A stretch of DNA of 64,000 bases from Xenoacremonium recifei (Eukaryota > Ascomycota > Sordariomycetes > Hypocreales > Nectriaceae), in NCBI GenBank assembly GCA_012184525.1, contig WOFQ01000015.1, positions 434,001-498,000 of the forward strand, written 5' to 3'. A program made the position numbers and the translations under genes. Below, piece by piece: positions 45,048 to 55,811 of the stretch. Positions within the stretch are counted from its first letter, which is position 1, and each line of letters begins with the position of its first letter. Under the pieces are notes generated by a model. It was not told where the DNA came from, ran no database searches, and saw only the letters and a program-made list of their open reading frames with translations.

Positions 45048-46594
45048 ATGTCGGACAGAATCCCGATCATTGTGCGTCCCTCATGAGCTCTCAGTCGCCT
45101 CTGCTCATCCCCTGGCTGGATGATAATTGCATACTGACAATCTCTCCAGTGCGCCGACCGCGTCAGCGACAAGGCCAAGAAGGCGCTCGATGTCGTAGCC
45201 AAGTTCGTCCAGGAAGAATGTATCCCGTGAGTCGCCTCAACACCAAGCTGCAGCATCACCAGCTGACCCCCATCAAGTGCCGACCCCGTCGGCGCGGCCC
45301 AGACCGGCACCGGCGATGCTCGCTGGGAGTGCCACCCGTCTATTATCGAGGACCTCAAGACCAAGGCACGCGCTCTGGGTCTCTGGAACATGTTCCTGCC
45401 AGCCGGTCACTATGCCGAGTCGCCCGGGTGGACGAACCTCGAGTACGGGCTGATGGCTGAGTGGCTGGGCCGCTCGACTCTGGCCTCAGAGGCGTGCAAC
45501 TGCTCAGCGCCTGACACGGGCAACATGGAGGTGATAGCGCGGTACGGCAACGCCGCCCAGAAGCAGCAGTGGCTGAAGCCGCTGATGGAGGGCCGCATTC
45601 GCTCGGCGTTTCTCATGACGGAGCCGCAGGTCGCGTCGTCGGATGCGCGCAACATCGAGCTGGATATCCGACGGGAGGGCAACGAGTATGTGCTGAACGG
45701 CCAGAAGTGGTGGTCTAGCGGTGCTGGTGACCCGCGGTGTGCTATCTACATCGTCATGGGCAAGACGGACGCGAACAATAAGGATCCTTATAAGCAGCAG
45801 TCGGTTGTCCTTGTGCCGGCGGATACTCCGGGCATCAAGATCAACCGCATGCTCAAGGTCTACGGATACGATGATGCGCCGCATGGTCACGGCCACCTGA
45901 CGTTTACGAATGTTCGAGTGCCTGTGTCGAATATGGTGCTGGGCGAGGGCCGTGGTTTTGAGATCATCCAGGGCCGTCTGGGTCCTGGCCGCATCCACCA
46001 CGCCATGCGAAGCATTGGAGCTGTGAGTCTTGCCTCTCCCCGTATCTAAAGGTGCATGTTCTAATAGAAGTATAGGCTGAGCGTGCCCTCGACTGGATGC
46101 TCATGCGCGTCAATGATGAGTCTAAGAAGCCTTTCGGCAAGCTCCTCCGCGAGCACGGTGTGATCCTCGAATGGATCGCCAAGTCACGTATCGAGATCGA
46201 CGCCGCACGTCTCATCGTGCTGAACGCCGCCATCAAGATGGACGAGCAAGGCCCCAAGGCTGCACTGCGCGAGATCGCGGAAGCCAAGGTGGTCGTCCCG
46301 CAGATGGCCCTGACCGTCATTGACCGCGCCGTGCAAGCCTTTGGTGGTGCGGGCGTCTGCCAGGACACGCCGCTGGCCTACATGTGGGCGGGCATCCGTA
46401 CGCTGCGGCTGGCGGATGGACCTGATGAGGTGCATCTGCAGCAGATGGGACGCAACGAGAACAAGCGTGGCAAGCAGGTGACGGACCTGATCCAGTGGCA
46501 AAGGGCCAAGACGGCGGAGCTGATGAAACAATACGGCACCGAACACGCTGAACCCGGGGCGCGCATCCAGCACAAGGAGAAGCCCAAGCTGTAA
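45048..46594 (+). CDS. acyl-CoA dehydrogenase, ACAD10/11-like
   Basis: Four exons (45048-45071, 45150-45226, 45278-46022, 46076-46594) give 454 residues; the first exon is only 24 nt. Family signatures are in order: the N-terminal helical domain, the middle-domain FLMTEPQVASSDARNI and LNGQKWWSSGAGDPRC (FAD-binding loop), and the C-terminal GRIHHAMRSIG, AQ-like QAFGGAGVCQDTPLA and RLADGPDEVHL. These match the ACAD10/11-like subgroup known in fungi and animals rather than short-chain ACADs. It would oxidise acyl-CoAs with FAD; the C-terminus KPKL lacks a canonical peroxisomal SKL, and no clear mitochondrial presequence is seen, so location is open. Confidence 0.92.
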
Positions 46595-47405
46595 AGAGAA
46601 CGGATGTCTTGGTCTGAAACTTGGTAAAAATCGTTGAAGATCTTGAGCGGTAGATGTTATTGTTGTTCTTGTATAGGTAGGTTATCGTCATCGAGGAGTC
46701 TTGTCCGTAGGGTACCTTAGACTGTAGACACTGGACCTCTTCCGATGCTGGGTTAGTCTCAATTGATTGGACTGCAGCTCTCCAAGACATGGCCATGGGC
46801 CCTGAGTAAGACCAGCGCTGTTCTGTTCCACCCAATTTGCATCTCCCGTCATGCCATTCATGCCATCACCACGGCGATGTGCGTTGTCACGAGTTGGGAG
46901 GCCTTGAGGTCGCATTATCGGAGCGTCTCCCCGGCAGTGACCATGGGGGTAGGGAAGCACAACAAGCAGCTCGTGACTCACGGCACATGAGCAAGGGCAT
47001 TGCAGGAAAAAAATAAAATAGTTCCTATCGATATGCCCGGGATCAGCATCTCACACGCCGTCTGCTGGACATGGAGTGGCAGCGTGCCAATTCGCACCAC
47101 CCCCACCGGGACCACATTCCCAGCCCCGTTGCCCCGGCGACCATGCAACCCGTTTACTTTTCTTTTCCCTGCCAGTCCATTAGGCTGAGCGCAGGGACTA
47201 CTGCCGACGGTGTTGCATGTTTCACGCTGCCCATTAAGCCCTTAAAGAGCCCTGAGCCTGCACCGTGAAGAATCTTCATCGCCGCTTTTGACTCTGACTC
47301 TTCACGCCCGCCTGCTTCCCCTATCCGATCTCGAGCGCATCTCCAGACACACGACTACGGTAGCGAAACTTGGATTTCAGACAGGAAACCCCCCCGCCAG
47401 CGAGC
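46595..47405. other. intergenic, 811 bp
   Basis: 3' end of the acyl-CoA dehydrogenase gene and promoter of the Spo12-like gene. Pyrimidine-rich just before 47405. Nothing else recognised. Confidence 0.5.
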
Positions 47406-47885
47406 ATGTCGACCAAGATCCTCGGAGACAAGGACGTCAACGCCGCCATGGAGCCCCAGGCCGCCGCACCCGCTGTCAAGGACGTTAAGAGCATGGAATA
47501 CCATCGCCAGGTGTTCCAGTCCAAGATGGCCCAGGACGAGACGTACAGGCCCCCTCCTCACCGCAGTCAACTGGACCGCCCGCCGCTGCTGGAGAACGCC
47601 CCCCCGTTGACAAGCTGTGACAGGAACAACAAGTACATCTCGCCCTCGGACAACATCATGAGCCCCTGCACGGCCAAGATCAACGCGCTGCGGAACAAGC
47701 ATGCGAGCAAGTACGTGGACACTGGGGGATGCAATGGTGTAGGAGAGGAGAGGATTTGTTACTGACTGTATATATACAGGGTCAAGCCCAAGTCGCTCTT
47801 CGCCCAGGCGAGCGCTAAGAAGCTCCAGGGCGAGAACGCCCTCGGCGCAAAGCCCATGCCGTCCTCGCGCGCCGCACCCATCTAG
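47406..47885 (+). CDS. Spo12-family cell-cycle regulator
   Basis: Small protein carrying the Spo12 signature KYISPSDNIMSPCTAKINAL. Spo12 proteins act in the FEAR pathway that releases Cdc14 at anaphase; the SP sites in the motif are likely kinase targets. The intron 47711-47778 (GTACGT...ATACAG; exon resumes at 47780 with the last G of the acceptor at 47779) is certain because it joins HASK to VKPKSLFAQ. A second possible intron, 47543-47623 (GTACAG...TGACAG, 81 nt), is in frame and free of stops. Removing it joins DET directly to NNKYISPSD and gives 109 residues, nearer usual family size; keeping it gives 136 with a Pro-rich insert. Confidence 0.82.
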
Positions 47886-48208
47886 GCTCGCCTGCTTTGC
47901 TTTGCTTCCTTTCGCGATCTCCTTTGTCCAAACCGCTGTCGATTTTCGGGCCACAACAACGGCCATGTATCTTACCTTACCCGGAAAGTTGGGGCTCTTT
48001 CGACCTGTGGCGTTCCGGCTCTCTCACATTCGTTTCGTTTCGGCTGCGTGGATTGTTCTGGGAAAATGATGGATTGGGGGTGGATTGCTTGTTAATGACA
48101 TGATGCGATGACTGGAAATTGTTTGGCTTCTGGAGAAGCGGCTTTGTTGTAAACATGAATTGAATTTCCTTGATACCAGTCTAAATTCGTCATCGTGAGG
48201 GTGTTCCA
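47886..48208. other. intergenic between convergent genes, 323 bp
   Basis: Three-prime ends of the Spo12-like (+) and RBG1 (-) genes. No other feature. Confidence 0.5.
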
Positions 48209-49811
48209 TCATGCCCGCCATCCGCTGACGATGTACACCACATCCTCATCCGCCACCATATGTCCCAACCCGACCCTTTGGGGAATATGTCTCGCGCTCG
48301 CGCCCCAGACCAGCGCGTACTTGAATGTGTCCTTCAAGGTGCGATGGATCCGATCGCACACATCCTCGATGCTGCTGTTGCTGCGCACGATCAGCGCTTC
48401 ACCGAAATCCGGCTCGACGCCCTTGCGCTTGGTGTAGATGCGGATGAGGCGCAGCTCCTGCCAGCAGCGGTCGACGACGTCCTGGATGCCGAGGTCGAGC
48501 TCGCAGCTCATGACGACGGTCTGCGGCTCGCGTGCCAGTGAGTCGAGGAAGTCGAGGGATACGCTGTCGATCTTGTTGTACACGTACAGGCACTTGATGT
48601 ACTTGCGGTGGTCCTTCATGATGACATCGATGAAGTCGTCGACGGTGGCGTTTTCGTCGCGTACAAGGACTTCGCAGTTGAGGATCTTGTAGTCGCGGAG
48701 GATGTTGTAGAGCATCTTTTCGTCGAGGTTCTTGGGGGGTGTTTGGAAGGTGATTTTCATGCCGCCGGCCTTTTTGACCTTGAGATAGATATTCCTGTTT
48801 TGATAAGCGACAGCTTCAATTTCGACACAAGTCATGTACTTACGGAGGCTCGCGATTTAGACGGATGCCCACGGCTTCAAGTTCAGCCTCCAGCAAGGCT
48901 CGCTGCTCTGCCTTCTTGGTCGCATCGAGGACCATGAGGATAAGGTCACTTGTTTTCGCCGCTGAAATGACCTGTCGTCCCCGTCCCTTGCCCTCTGCGG
49001 CACCCTCGATGATACCGGGTAGATCGAGCAGCTGAATTTCCGCACCTCCATACTCCAGTACTCCGGGGATGGCTGTTAGAGTCGTGAAGGCGTAAGATGC
49101 AACCTCTGACCGCGTCTTTGTGACTTTTGATAGGAACGTCGACTTTCCTACTGAGGGAAATCCGACAAGGGCAATTCGCGCATCGCCGCTCTTGCTGACG
49201 TCGAAGCCTGCGCCGCCACCACCTCCGGCTCCTGGGCCAGGTTCCAGTAGTTGTGCTCGAAGACGGGCAAGTTTTCTAGGTAATATCAGCACCTCCGCAA
49301 CATATAGAGAAGAGTAATGAAGAGGCAATGCTACTCGAATGCATTGTGCTTCTTAAGCATACCCTTTTAGGAGGCCAAGATGATATTCTGGCGGGGGTTA
49401 ACCATGTGTCTCGACCATCAATTCTCACCACTCAGACGTACCCGTAGCCTTATTTTCTGTAAGACGTTAGCTTTTCTGTTGCTAATTTGAGGTATTTCGG
49501 AACAAAGCCAGGCAAATACGCTTGAAGTCAACTCATCATATAAGTAAGAGATATCTCAAGACTCTATCCGAGCTTGAGACGGACACTCCTCACAGATGCT
49601 ACACCTTGTGAGATGGTATCTAGAACCCTTGCCACACTTTTGAGAATACTTCAAGCGCGTCTGCCCAAATCTGCTAAATGTCTTACTTTGTGTCCTCCTC
49701 ATCTCATCCTCGATCCTGTCGTAGAAGAAGACATCAGCTGTCGCCCAACTACTAGCCCCACGCAAACATCGGCATCACCCACTCCTTGATCTTCTCTGTG
49801 ATGTTCACCAT
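48209..49811 (-). CDS. RBG1: developmentally regulated GTP-binding protein Rbg1/DRG1
   Basis: Six exons on the minus strand: 49783-49811, 49687-49715, 49442-49456, 49363-49387, 48844-49275, 48209-48794. Together they give 371 residues, the normal DRG size. The first four exons are only 29, 29, 15 and 25 nt, yet they assemble the family N-terminus: MVNITEKIKEIEDEM, RRTQKNKATEYHLGLLKG. Then come the G motifs GFPSVGKST, DLPGIIEGAAEGKGRG, and NKID, and the C-terminal TGS domain ending VADEDVVYIV. DRG1 is a translational GTPase that associates with polysomes together with a DFRP partner (Tma46). It diverges from CWC2 over a 320-bp promoter. Confidence 0.95.
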
Positions 49812-50131
49812 CTTGCCGGTATTTTGAGACGCCGGCTGGGTCTCCTCTCTCCAGTAAAAGAACAAAAAGAAAGGAGCAAAAACGTCGATATGTCGCTGTC
49901 TGGAGTCTTCAGTTCGAGATTCCCAAGGTGGGGCTTTGGAGGGACCTGATGAAGTGGCGGCAGAAAGTCCGCTGCCAGTGCGGGATGGCCTTTCACCGCC
50001 TACCCTATCCGGTAGAACTCTCGTACCCCAGAAATATTCTGCGACCTTGCACTTCGCGCCTGGCCCCAGCGAGTTTCCCCAAGCAACGACCATCCAAACC
50101 GACCTCAACGAACCACCATCACGCCTTCGTT
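49812..50131. other. divergent promoter of RBG1 and CWC2, 320 bp
   Basis: Compact divergent region with no gene inside. Both flanking genes act in RNA/translation, but co-regulation is only inference. Confidence 0.55.
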
Positions 50132-51453
50132 ATGGCCGACGTAGAGGAGCAGGTCGCGCAGGCGCCGGTCGCCGAGAATGACGGCCAGGAGATGGCTCTC
50201 ACCACCACAAACACCGAAGTCGCCGCCCCGACAGAGAAGAAAGTCCGGAAGATCATTCGCAAGAAGAAGCGACCCGCGCGCGCCCAGATCGATCCCAGCA
50301 CCATCAGCGACGAACCGCCACCACAGACTGGTACTATCTACAACATTTGGTATAACAAATGGTCGGGAGGTGATCGCGAAGACAAGTACTTGGCTCAAAC
50401 CCACGCCAAGGGGCGCTGCAACGTCGCCCAGGACAGCGGATACACAAAGGCCGACAAGATCCCTGGAAGCTACTTCTGTCTCCTCTTTGCGCGCGGTCTT
50501 TGTCCTAGGGGGCAGGATTGTCCGTATCTCCATCGGCTGCCGAGCACCTTTGATCTTTACAACCCGAACGTGGACTGTTTCGTACGTTGCCTTGCTCTAC
50601 AATGCGCTGCTTTGGTTTCGAAGCTGACAATGACTTAGGGCAGAGACAAATTCTCCGATTATCGAGACGACATGGGTGGTGTTGGAAGCTTCATGAGGCA
50701 AAACAGGACAATCTACGTCGGCAGGATACACGTAACGGACGATATCGAGGAAATCGTAGCACGGCATTTCGCCGAATGGGGTCCAATTGAGCGCGGTAGG
50801 TCCAAGTCTTGCGAATATCTCTAATCATTTCATAGCTAACTGGGACAGTCCGTGTATTGAACACCCGAGGCGTTGCCTTCATCACATACGTCAACGAAGC
50901 GAACGCGCAATTCGCGAAGGAGGCCATGGCTCACCAGAGTCTCGACCACGAAGAAATAATCAACGTGCGATGGGCCACGGCCGACCCTAACCCAATGGCA
51001 CAAGCGAGAGAGGCGCGGAGAATCGAGGAGCAAGCTGCAGAGGCGATTCGTCGAGCGTTACCCGCCGAGTTCGTCGCAGAGATCGAGGGCAAAGACCCAG
51101 AGGCCAGAAAGCGACGGAAGATTGAGAGCAGTTATGGTTTGGAAGGATACGAAGCGCCTGACGAGGTTCACTTTGCTCGGGGAGCCAATGCTGTGAATCC
51201 TCGCGGCAGGGAAGGACACGAAGTGGAATATCAAGAACGGCTGATGATTGAGAATGGCGAGTCGGGTCAGGTTCACGAGGCGCCTGTGGAAGAAGCAGAG
51301 CAGGCGCCACAGGAAACCGGAGGCATCTTCTCTGGAAGCACGCTGGCAGCACTTGGCAAGGCCAAGATTTCGGTGGCATCAAAACCCAAGCCTGCAACCT
51401 CAGCAGGACCTCTAGTGGCATACGACAGCGACAGCGACGAAGATGATGAATAA
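50132..51453 (+). CDS. CWC2: pre-mRNA-splicing factor Cwc2
   Basis: Exons 50132-50581, 50639-50795 and 50849-51453 give 403 residues. A basic N-terminus (VRKIIRKKKRPAR) leads into the Torus/CCCH zinc finger (FCLLFARGLCPRGQDCPYLH), then an RRM with RNP motifs TIYVGRIHV and VAFITYV, and the connector region NVRWATADPNP. The C-terminus is acidic (YDSDSDEDDE). Cwc2 belongs to the NineTeen-related complex and contacts U6 snRNA and the intron in the spliceosome core. Start fixed by the short, unbroken frame beginning MADVEEQ; the earlier in-frame ATG (49928) would add non-conserved leader residues. Confidence 0.95.
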
Positions 51454-51560
51454 GGACAGGAAACAGGCGTTGAAATGGGCTTTTATTTCTCTTCCACATA
51501 GACAAAATTGTATAGTACCTCCTCAGGCAGCCACCACAAATGATACCACCTCCCGAGCGA

Positions 51561-52451
51561 TCAGCTATTAAAGATCCTCGAGTACAGCACCTCATGCCGC
51601 CCAACCCACAGATCCATGACCGGTACTGTTTGCCCAGCCTCCTCCACAGGTATTGCCCACTCCCGTTCAATCACTGTGTCAATATAACTTTGTAATTGCC
51701 CGCTCGAAAGCACTTTTTGTGCCTGATATGGCCCGAATACGCTCGCCCGCACGGCCGCTGAGATGAGTGCCTTCGCGTGGCCCAGGAGGAATACATAGGC
51801 GGCTTGACGTAGACTCAGCCCGACGAGTGCGCTGACAACGCCGAGTAGGGGTGCCAAGTGAGCGCTCACGGGTGGTAGATCCTCGCTATTAGCGGTCGAA
51901 CTGGTGCGGAGGGTCGCCGAGAAGGTTCTCAACACACCATCATCGCCAATGTTCGGACGAAACGACCTCTCCCAAATCCCCAACAGCGCTCTTCCCTGCG
52001 CCACGCTCGCCCGCCTCGCAACAGTGCAAATCGTCGCAGCATCCAGCCAATCGTCCAACAGCGGCAGCTCCTCCGGACAGCGATGCGCAGCGAGTAGATA
52101 GGGCAGAGACGTGCTGGCGATGGCAGAAAGCGAGGACGGCAGAAAAGCAGCGAAGGAGGCGGTGCGGGGATTGTTGTGTGCGAGGTACGACTCTAGACCG
52201 CTGCTGAAGGCGAAGGAGCCGAGGGGGAGGGCTGAGTCGGCGAGGAGGAGGAGGAAGTGTGTTGGTGAGGGGAGGGCTGGGATGTGTGAGTGAGGGTTGG
52301 ATGGGTGAGAAGAGGGCGACTTACGGGGTAGTTGTGAGGGTTGAGGTTGGATGTGTTGGAGGCGTTGTTTGGCGTTTTTAAGACGGCCTTCAAGCTCGCG
52401 AATTTCGGCTTCTATTGCGGCCGCGTCGCCGTCTGGAGGTTCTGACGCCAT
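51561..52451 (-). CDS. ureF: urease accessory protein UreF
   Basis: UreF helps load nickel into urease with UreG and UreD. The frame is open for 296 residues, but an intron is likely at 52277-52324 (GTAAGT...TCCCAG, 48 nt, in frame), which removes a His/Ser/Pro-rich stretch and leaves 280 residues with LPPLPSPTHFLLLLADSALPLG. Conserved UreF features are the DSALPLGSFAFSSGLE segment and the helical C-terminal half (LLGVVSALVGLSLRQAAYVFLLGHAK). The N-terminus is a short coiled-coil-like helix. It lies tail-to-tail with CWC2 (107 bp) and 232 bp downstream of CUT12 on the same strand. Confidence 0.9.
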   Translation of the reverse strand: MASEPPDGDAAAIEAEIRELEGRLKNAKQRLQHIQPQPSQLPRKSPSSHPSNPHSHIPALPSPTHFLLLLADSALPLGSFAFSSGLESYLAHNNPRTASFAAFLPSSLSAIASTSLPYLLAAHRCPEELPLLDDWLDAATICTVARRASVAQGRALLGIWERSFRPNIGDDGVLRTFSATLRTSSTANSEDLPPVSAHLAPLLGVVSALVGLSLRQAAYVFLLGHAKALISAAVRASVFGPYQAQKVLSSGQLQSYIDTVIEREWAIPVEEAGQTVPVMDLWVGRHEVLYSRIFNS

Positions 52452-52683
52452 GGTTGGTGGTTGTGAGTCTTAAGTTGAGTTGAGTTGAAGTGCGTTCAAG
52501 CTTCACGATAAGCGCAGATAGTGGGACAGCCAAAGCCAAGTATCCATTCCAAGCTTCTACCTTTCCTCAACACCATGCAAGCAATTTCCCAAACCCTTTC
52601 CTAACCACAGCCAAACAAAGCGCTAGTCAAACAAATTCAAGTATCAAAAATTCCCGTCCGCTTGTTGCTCCGTACACAGGCCC

Positions 52684-54768
52684 CTACGGCCGAACATTCT
52701 CCTTGTCAACGCCCTTCGCCCCCCGCGCGCGCTTCTTCTCCGCCATGCGCCGCTCAATCCGTGCAATCGCCGCGGCCCGGCGCTGAGGCGGAAGCGTGCT
52801 CTTGGATGTATTGCCCAGGAACGAGCTTGCTTCTCCGATGGGGGCGGTCTCAGGCCCGCCGAGACGCGCGAAGCGGTCGCCGAGGAGGTCGACTTCGCCG
52901 GACGTAGGCTTGCTGATCCGGGCTGCGAGAGAGGGGAGGTCTGGAGCGATGATCTCGCGCTGTTTGTCGGCGAGGGGGGTGATGCCGCCGTTTTCGATGC
53001 GGCGGGCGACGTCGGCGCCGAGGTAGGCGCGGTTGCGCGGGGATCGCGGGACGAAGGGCTGCCATCTAGGCCGGTCCAGGGTTGGGCGATCCATGGTGAC
53101 GATGGGGGTTGGTCGCCGCTCGCTGAGGTCGGATTGCGTGATCTTGGGGAAGGCATCGTCGTGGAACTTCTGTCGCAGAGACTGGGGATTGCCGGTTGGT
53201 AGGTTTGTGTCCGTGGTGATCTCCTGGGATAGGTCGCCGTAGTCGAAGCTCCTCCGCGTCGTGCCGTTGATTTGAGGACGAGAAGTAGTCTCTGAGGATC
53301 TCTTCCGCTCTCTCTTCGTATCTTCTGGCTGGGTGGTTTGCATCTCGGGATGCCAACTCTTGGGCCGGGAAGCATGATCCGTAGCCGTGGAACCAGCCTT
53401 GAGCGTACGAATCTCCTTCTTGAGCTCGGAGATCTTGGTATGGGCTCGCGCGAGCACGCCACTTGTGTCTTCGTCCCGCTTCTGAGTCTCCTCTCGGAAC
53501 GCGTCGAACTCCTTTCGTAGTTGGCGTAGCTCCTCGTCCTTCTTTCGAGACTCCTCCTTGGCTTCTCGAACTTGGGCCCGGAGCTCTTGTGCCCGGGAGT
53601 TTTCTCGGGGTGCCTGACTGGACATGCTTTCCTTTGCCTCTGCTCTGGTGGCACGTTGCTCAGCTTCCTTCAGCTGGGCCTTCAGTGACCGGACTTGATC
53701 CTTGAGCTCGCCCAGCTCTTTGACCTGGTTTCGAGCCTTCCGCAGCTCGCGTTGAGTCTCCATGATCGTCCGTTGTGTTCGTGGCGAGGTCCCAATTCGT
53801 CGTCTGCGTCCTGCTGAATCCGCACTTTCGCCTCTCTCGCGTAGGACCTCCTCGAACTGGTCCTCGAGCTCCTGTACTCGAGTCCGATACTGCACCGCAA
53901 GTGCTGTTTGTTTGGCGAGGGTGGACAGCAGCTCCGCTGTTGGTTCGTCCGAAGCATTGCTCCGTTTCGACGCGATCTGTGAAGCGCCCTGGGCAATTTT
54001 TTGCTCCATTTCGATGACCTTGCGCTGTTCTTCTTTGAGCTTCTCCGCGAGGTCAATAGCCTCGGCGTCCTTCTGCTTGGCATAGGATTTTGCGAGTTGC
54101 TTATATCTCAGCATCTTCTCCAGCTGCACTTTGGCGTCTTCGTGGTACTTTTCGAAATTCTCCTTCCAGTATTTCCCCGATTGAGAGTGAGGTTCGTTGA
54201 GGTCGACGGTCACGTCGTGGGTGCAGAAATCCTCTTCGCCATCTTCCTCCCACTCGTCCTCTGAGACCTGTTCCTCAAGTTTCGACGCGGGCTTGGTCTC
54301 CCTCTGTCGAATCTTCTCGAGAGCTTCATCTAGTTTGGCGTGTCGATTTGCAGCGAGGCCCTTGGGCTGATTGATAGCGTTGGTCTTCTTCACGTCGTGC
54401 CCAAAAGAAACGCGTTTCCGTCGTGAGGTGCCAGTGCCGGGCGTCAGTAGTATTCCCTGCGGCTTCAGCGGTGTCTGGTCAACGGGTTCCGGCTTCGAGT
54501 TTGTTCGGTCCATGGTGGGCTTCGGCCCAGGTTTCGGCGCGGGTTCGTCGCTGGGTCTTGCGGGAGTCCCGAATAGGGCGCTTTTGAAGGCTCTCGCGGC
54601 AAATACTGGCGCCGGAGTATCAGGCTGGTCGAACTGTGTAGTGTCTACCGCAGAAACATGTTAGTTCGGCTTGATGCGAGAACCTTGTGTGATCGGCTTG
54701 CGATTGCACGAACCTCCATCGCCAGCGGCCGGCGCGTCTTCACCGCGTCGCAACATCCACCCCAACAT
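52684..54768 (-). CDS. cut12: spindle-pole-body-associated protein Cut12
   Basis: Exon 1 is 54714-54768 and exon 2 52684-54644, with an intron at 54645-54713 (GTTCGT...GGTAG, phase 1); 671 residues. The Cut12 domain is recognised by GILLTPGTGTSRRKRVSFG followed by the KYWKENFEKYHEDAKVQLEKM segment and a long coiled coil (residues ~190-420) rich in Glu, Lys, Arg and Gln heptads. The C-terminal third is polar and ends with a basic block (RRMAEKKRARGAKG). In fission yeast Cut12 anchors Plo1 and supports spindle pole activation at mitosis. The first exon (MLGWMLRRGED) was found only by splicing. Assignment to the Cut12 family is firm; function in this species is inferred. Confidence 0.88.
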
Positions 54769-55811
54769 GTTGAATAATGATTGGCGCCTCTAGAAAATCT
54801 AAAATAGTCTCAAATGCCTGCGCCCCTGCAATCATCGGGATTGCGGCGGCATCGGGATTCGAATCGCTGCTGGGAGGCGTTGAAAGAGGTGGGTGGTTGT
54901 TGGAGTTGGGTTGTTTTGTTTACTTTCCAAGTGGGAGCGATCGTTGGGCCCAGCGCCTTTAGCGCCTGACAGGCCCACTGAGCTGAGCTGGCAGGGCGCT
55001 TCAAGCCAGTTGGGGCATCTCATTCGCTCAATTCATTTATATGGTCAAAAAGTGCAACAAACATTGGCGAGGGCAAAGACAGAGAGACTGGCCCCTAATT
55101 TGGCTTCTCAAGGGTTCGACGAAACCGCTTCAATGTGTTTTGTCAGATGTACGTTCCTGGTCTAAGTCGCGAGAAGGCGGCCCGCGGTGGGGTGAGGCGC
55201 TCCTCCGGTACCCAGGTACTTGACTGCCGATATCCTGCCAACCAGTCGAGTGAGAATGATGGAAGTCCAAGGTACCTTCAAATCTTGATCAACCTAAAGG
55301 CCAGAGTAGAACCCTTGAACAAAGTCTGGGGAGCCGGATGAAAGCTATATCGAGCCAATCATCATCGTTCCGCTTTCGGGCAGCTGTCAGGGACATCAAC
55401 ACCATTCCGTTGGCACACAGCTGCTAACCTCTGAGAGCATGGCTCATGACTGTGATATGAAAAAAGATGCAGAGTTGCAAGGACTGTGATTTAATCTTAG
55501 AGCTGATACAAACGTAGGATTATCCAGTCCATTGACATCTTGTACTGGAGGCCCAGTCGTGCCCCTAAGATGCCTGTATGTACAGGTGCTCAGCTGAGGT
55601 AAACCCCCACTACACTACCCCGCCATACCCGCGCGACGTCACAAGCCAGATCTTTCTACCGCCGTTGGAGATCTCCAATTCTTCCATCTTCATACTCCCC
55701 CATCCCACCCGAACCGAACTGAACAAAACAGCAACACCGTCCCCTCATGGCCTCTTTCCTGTAGAGCGTCACGGCCTAGGCTGTGACACTTTCTTCTGGA
55801 ATCGCGCAACC
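54769..55811. other. divergent intergenic region of CUT12 and GCN2, 1.0 kb
   Basis: No gene model found. The plus-strand frame that overlaps the GCN2 start begins at 55578, but the upstream residues are not conserved-looking. Nothing else recognised. Confidence 0.5.

Noticed and set aside
52644..53654. 336-codon minus-strand frame overlapping CUT12
   Set aside because: Alternate frame of the Cut12 coding region on the same strand; Arg/Ser/Pro-rich with no family signature.
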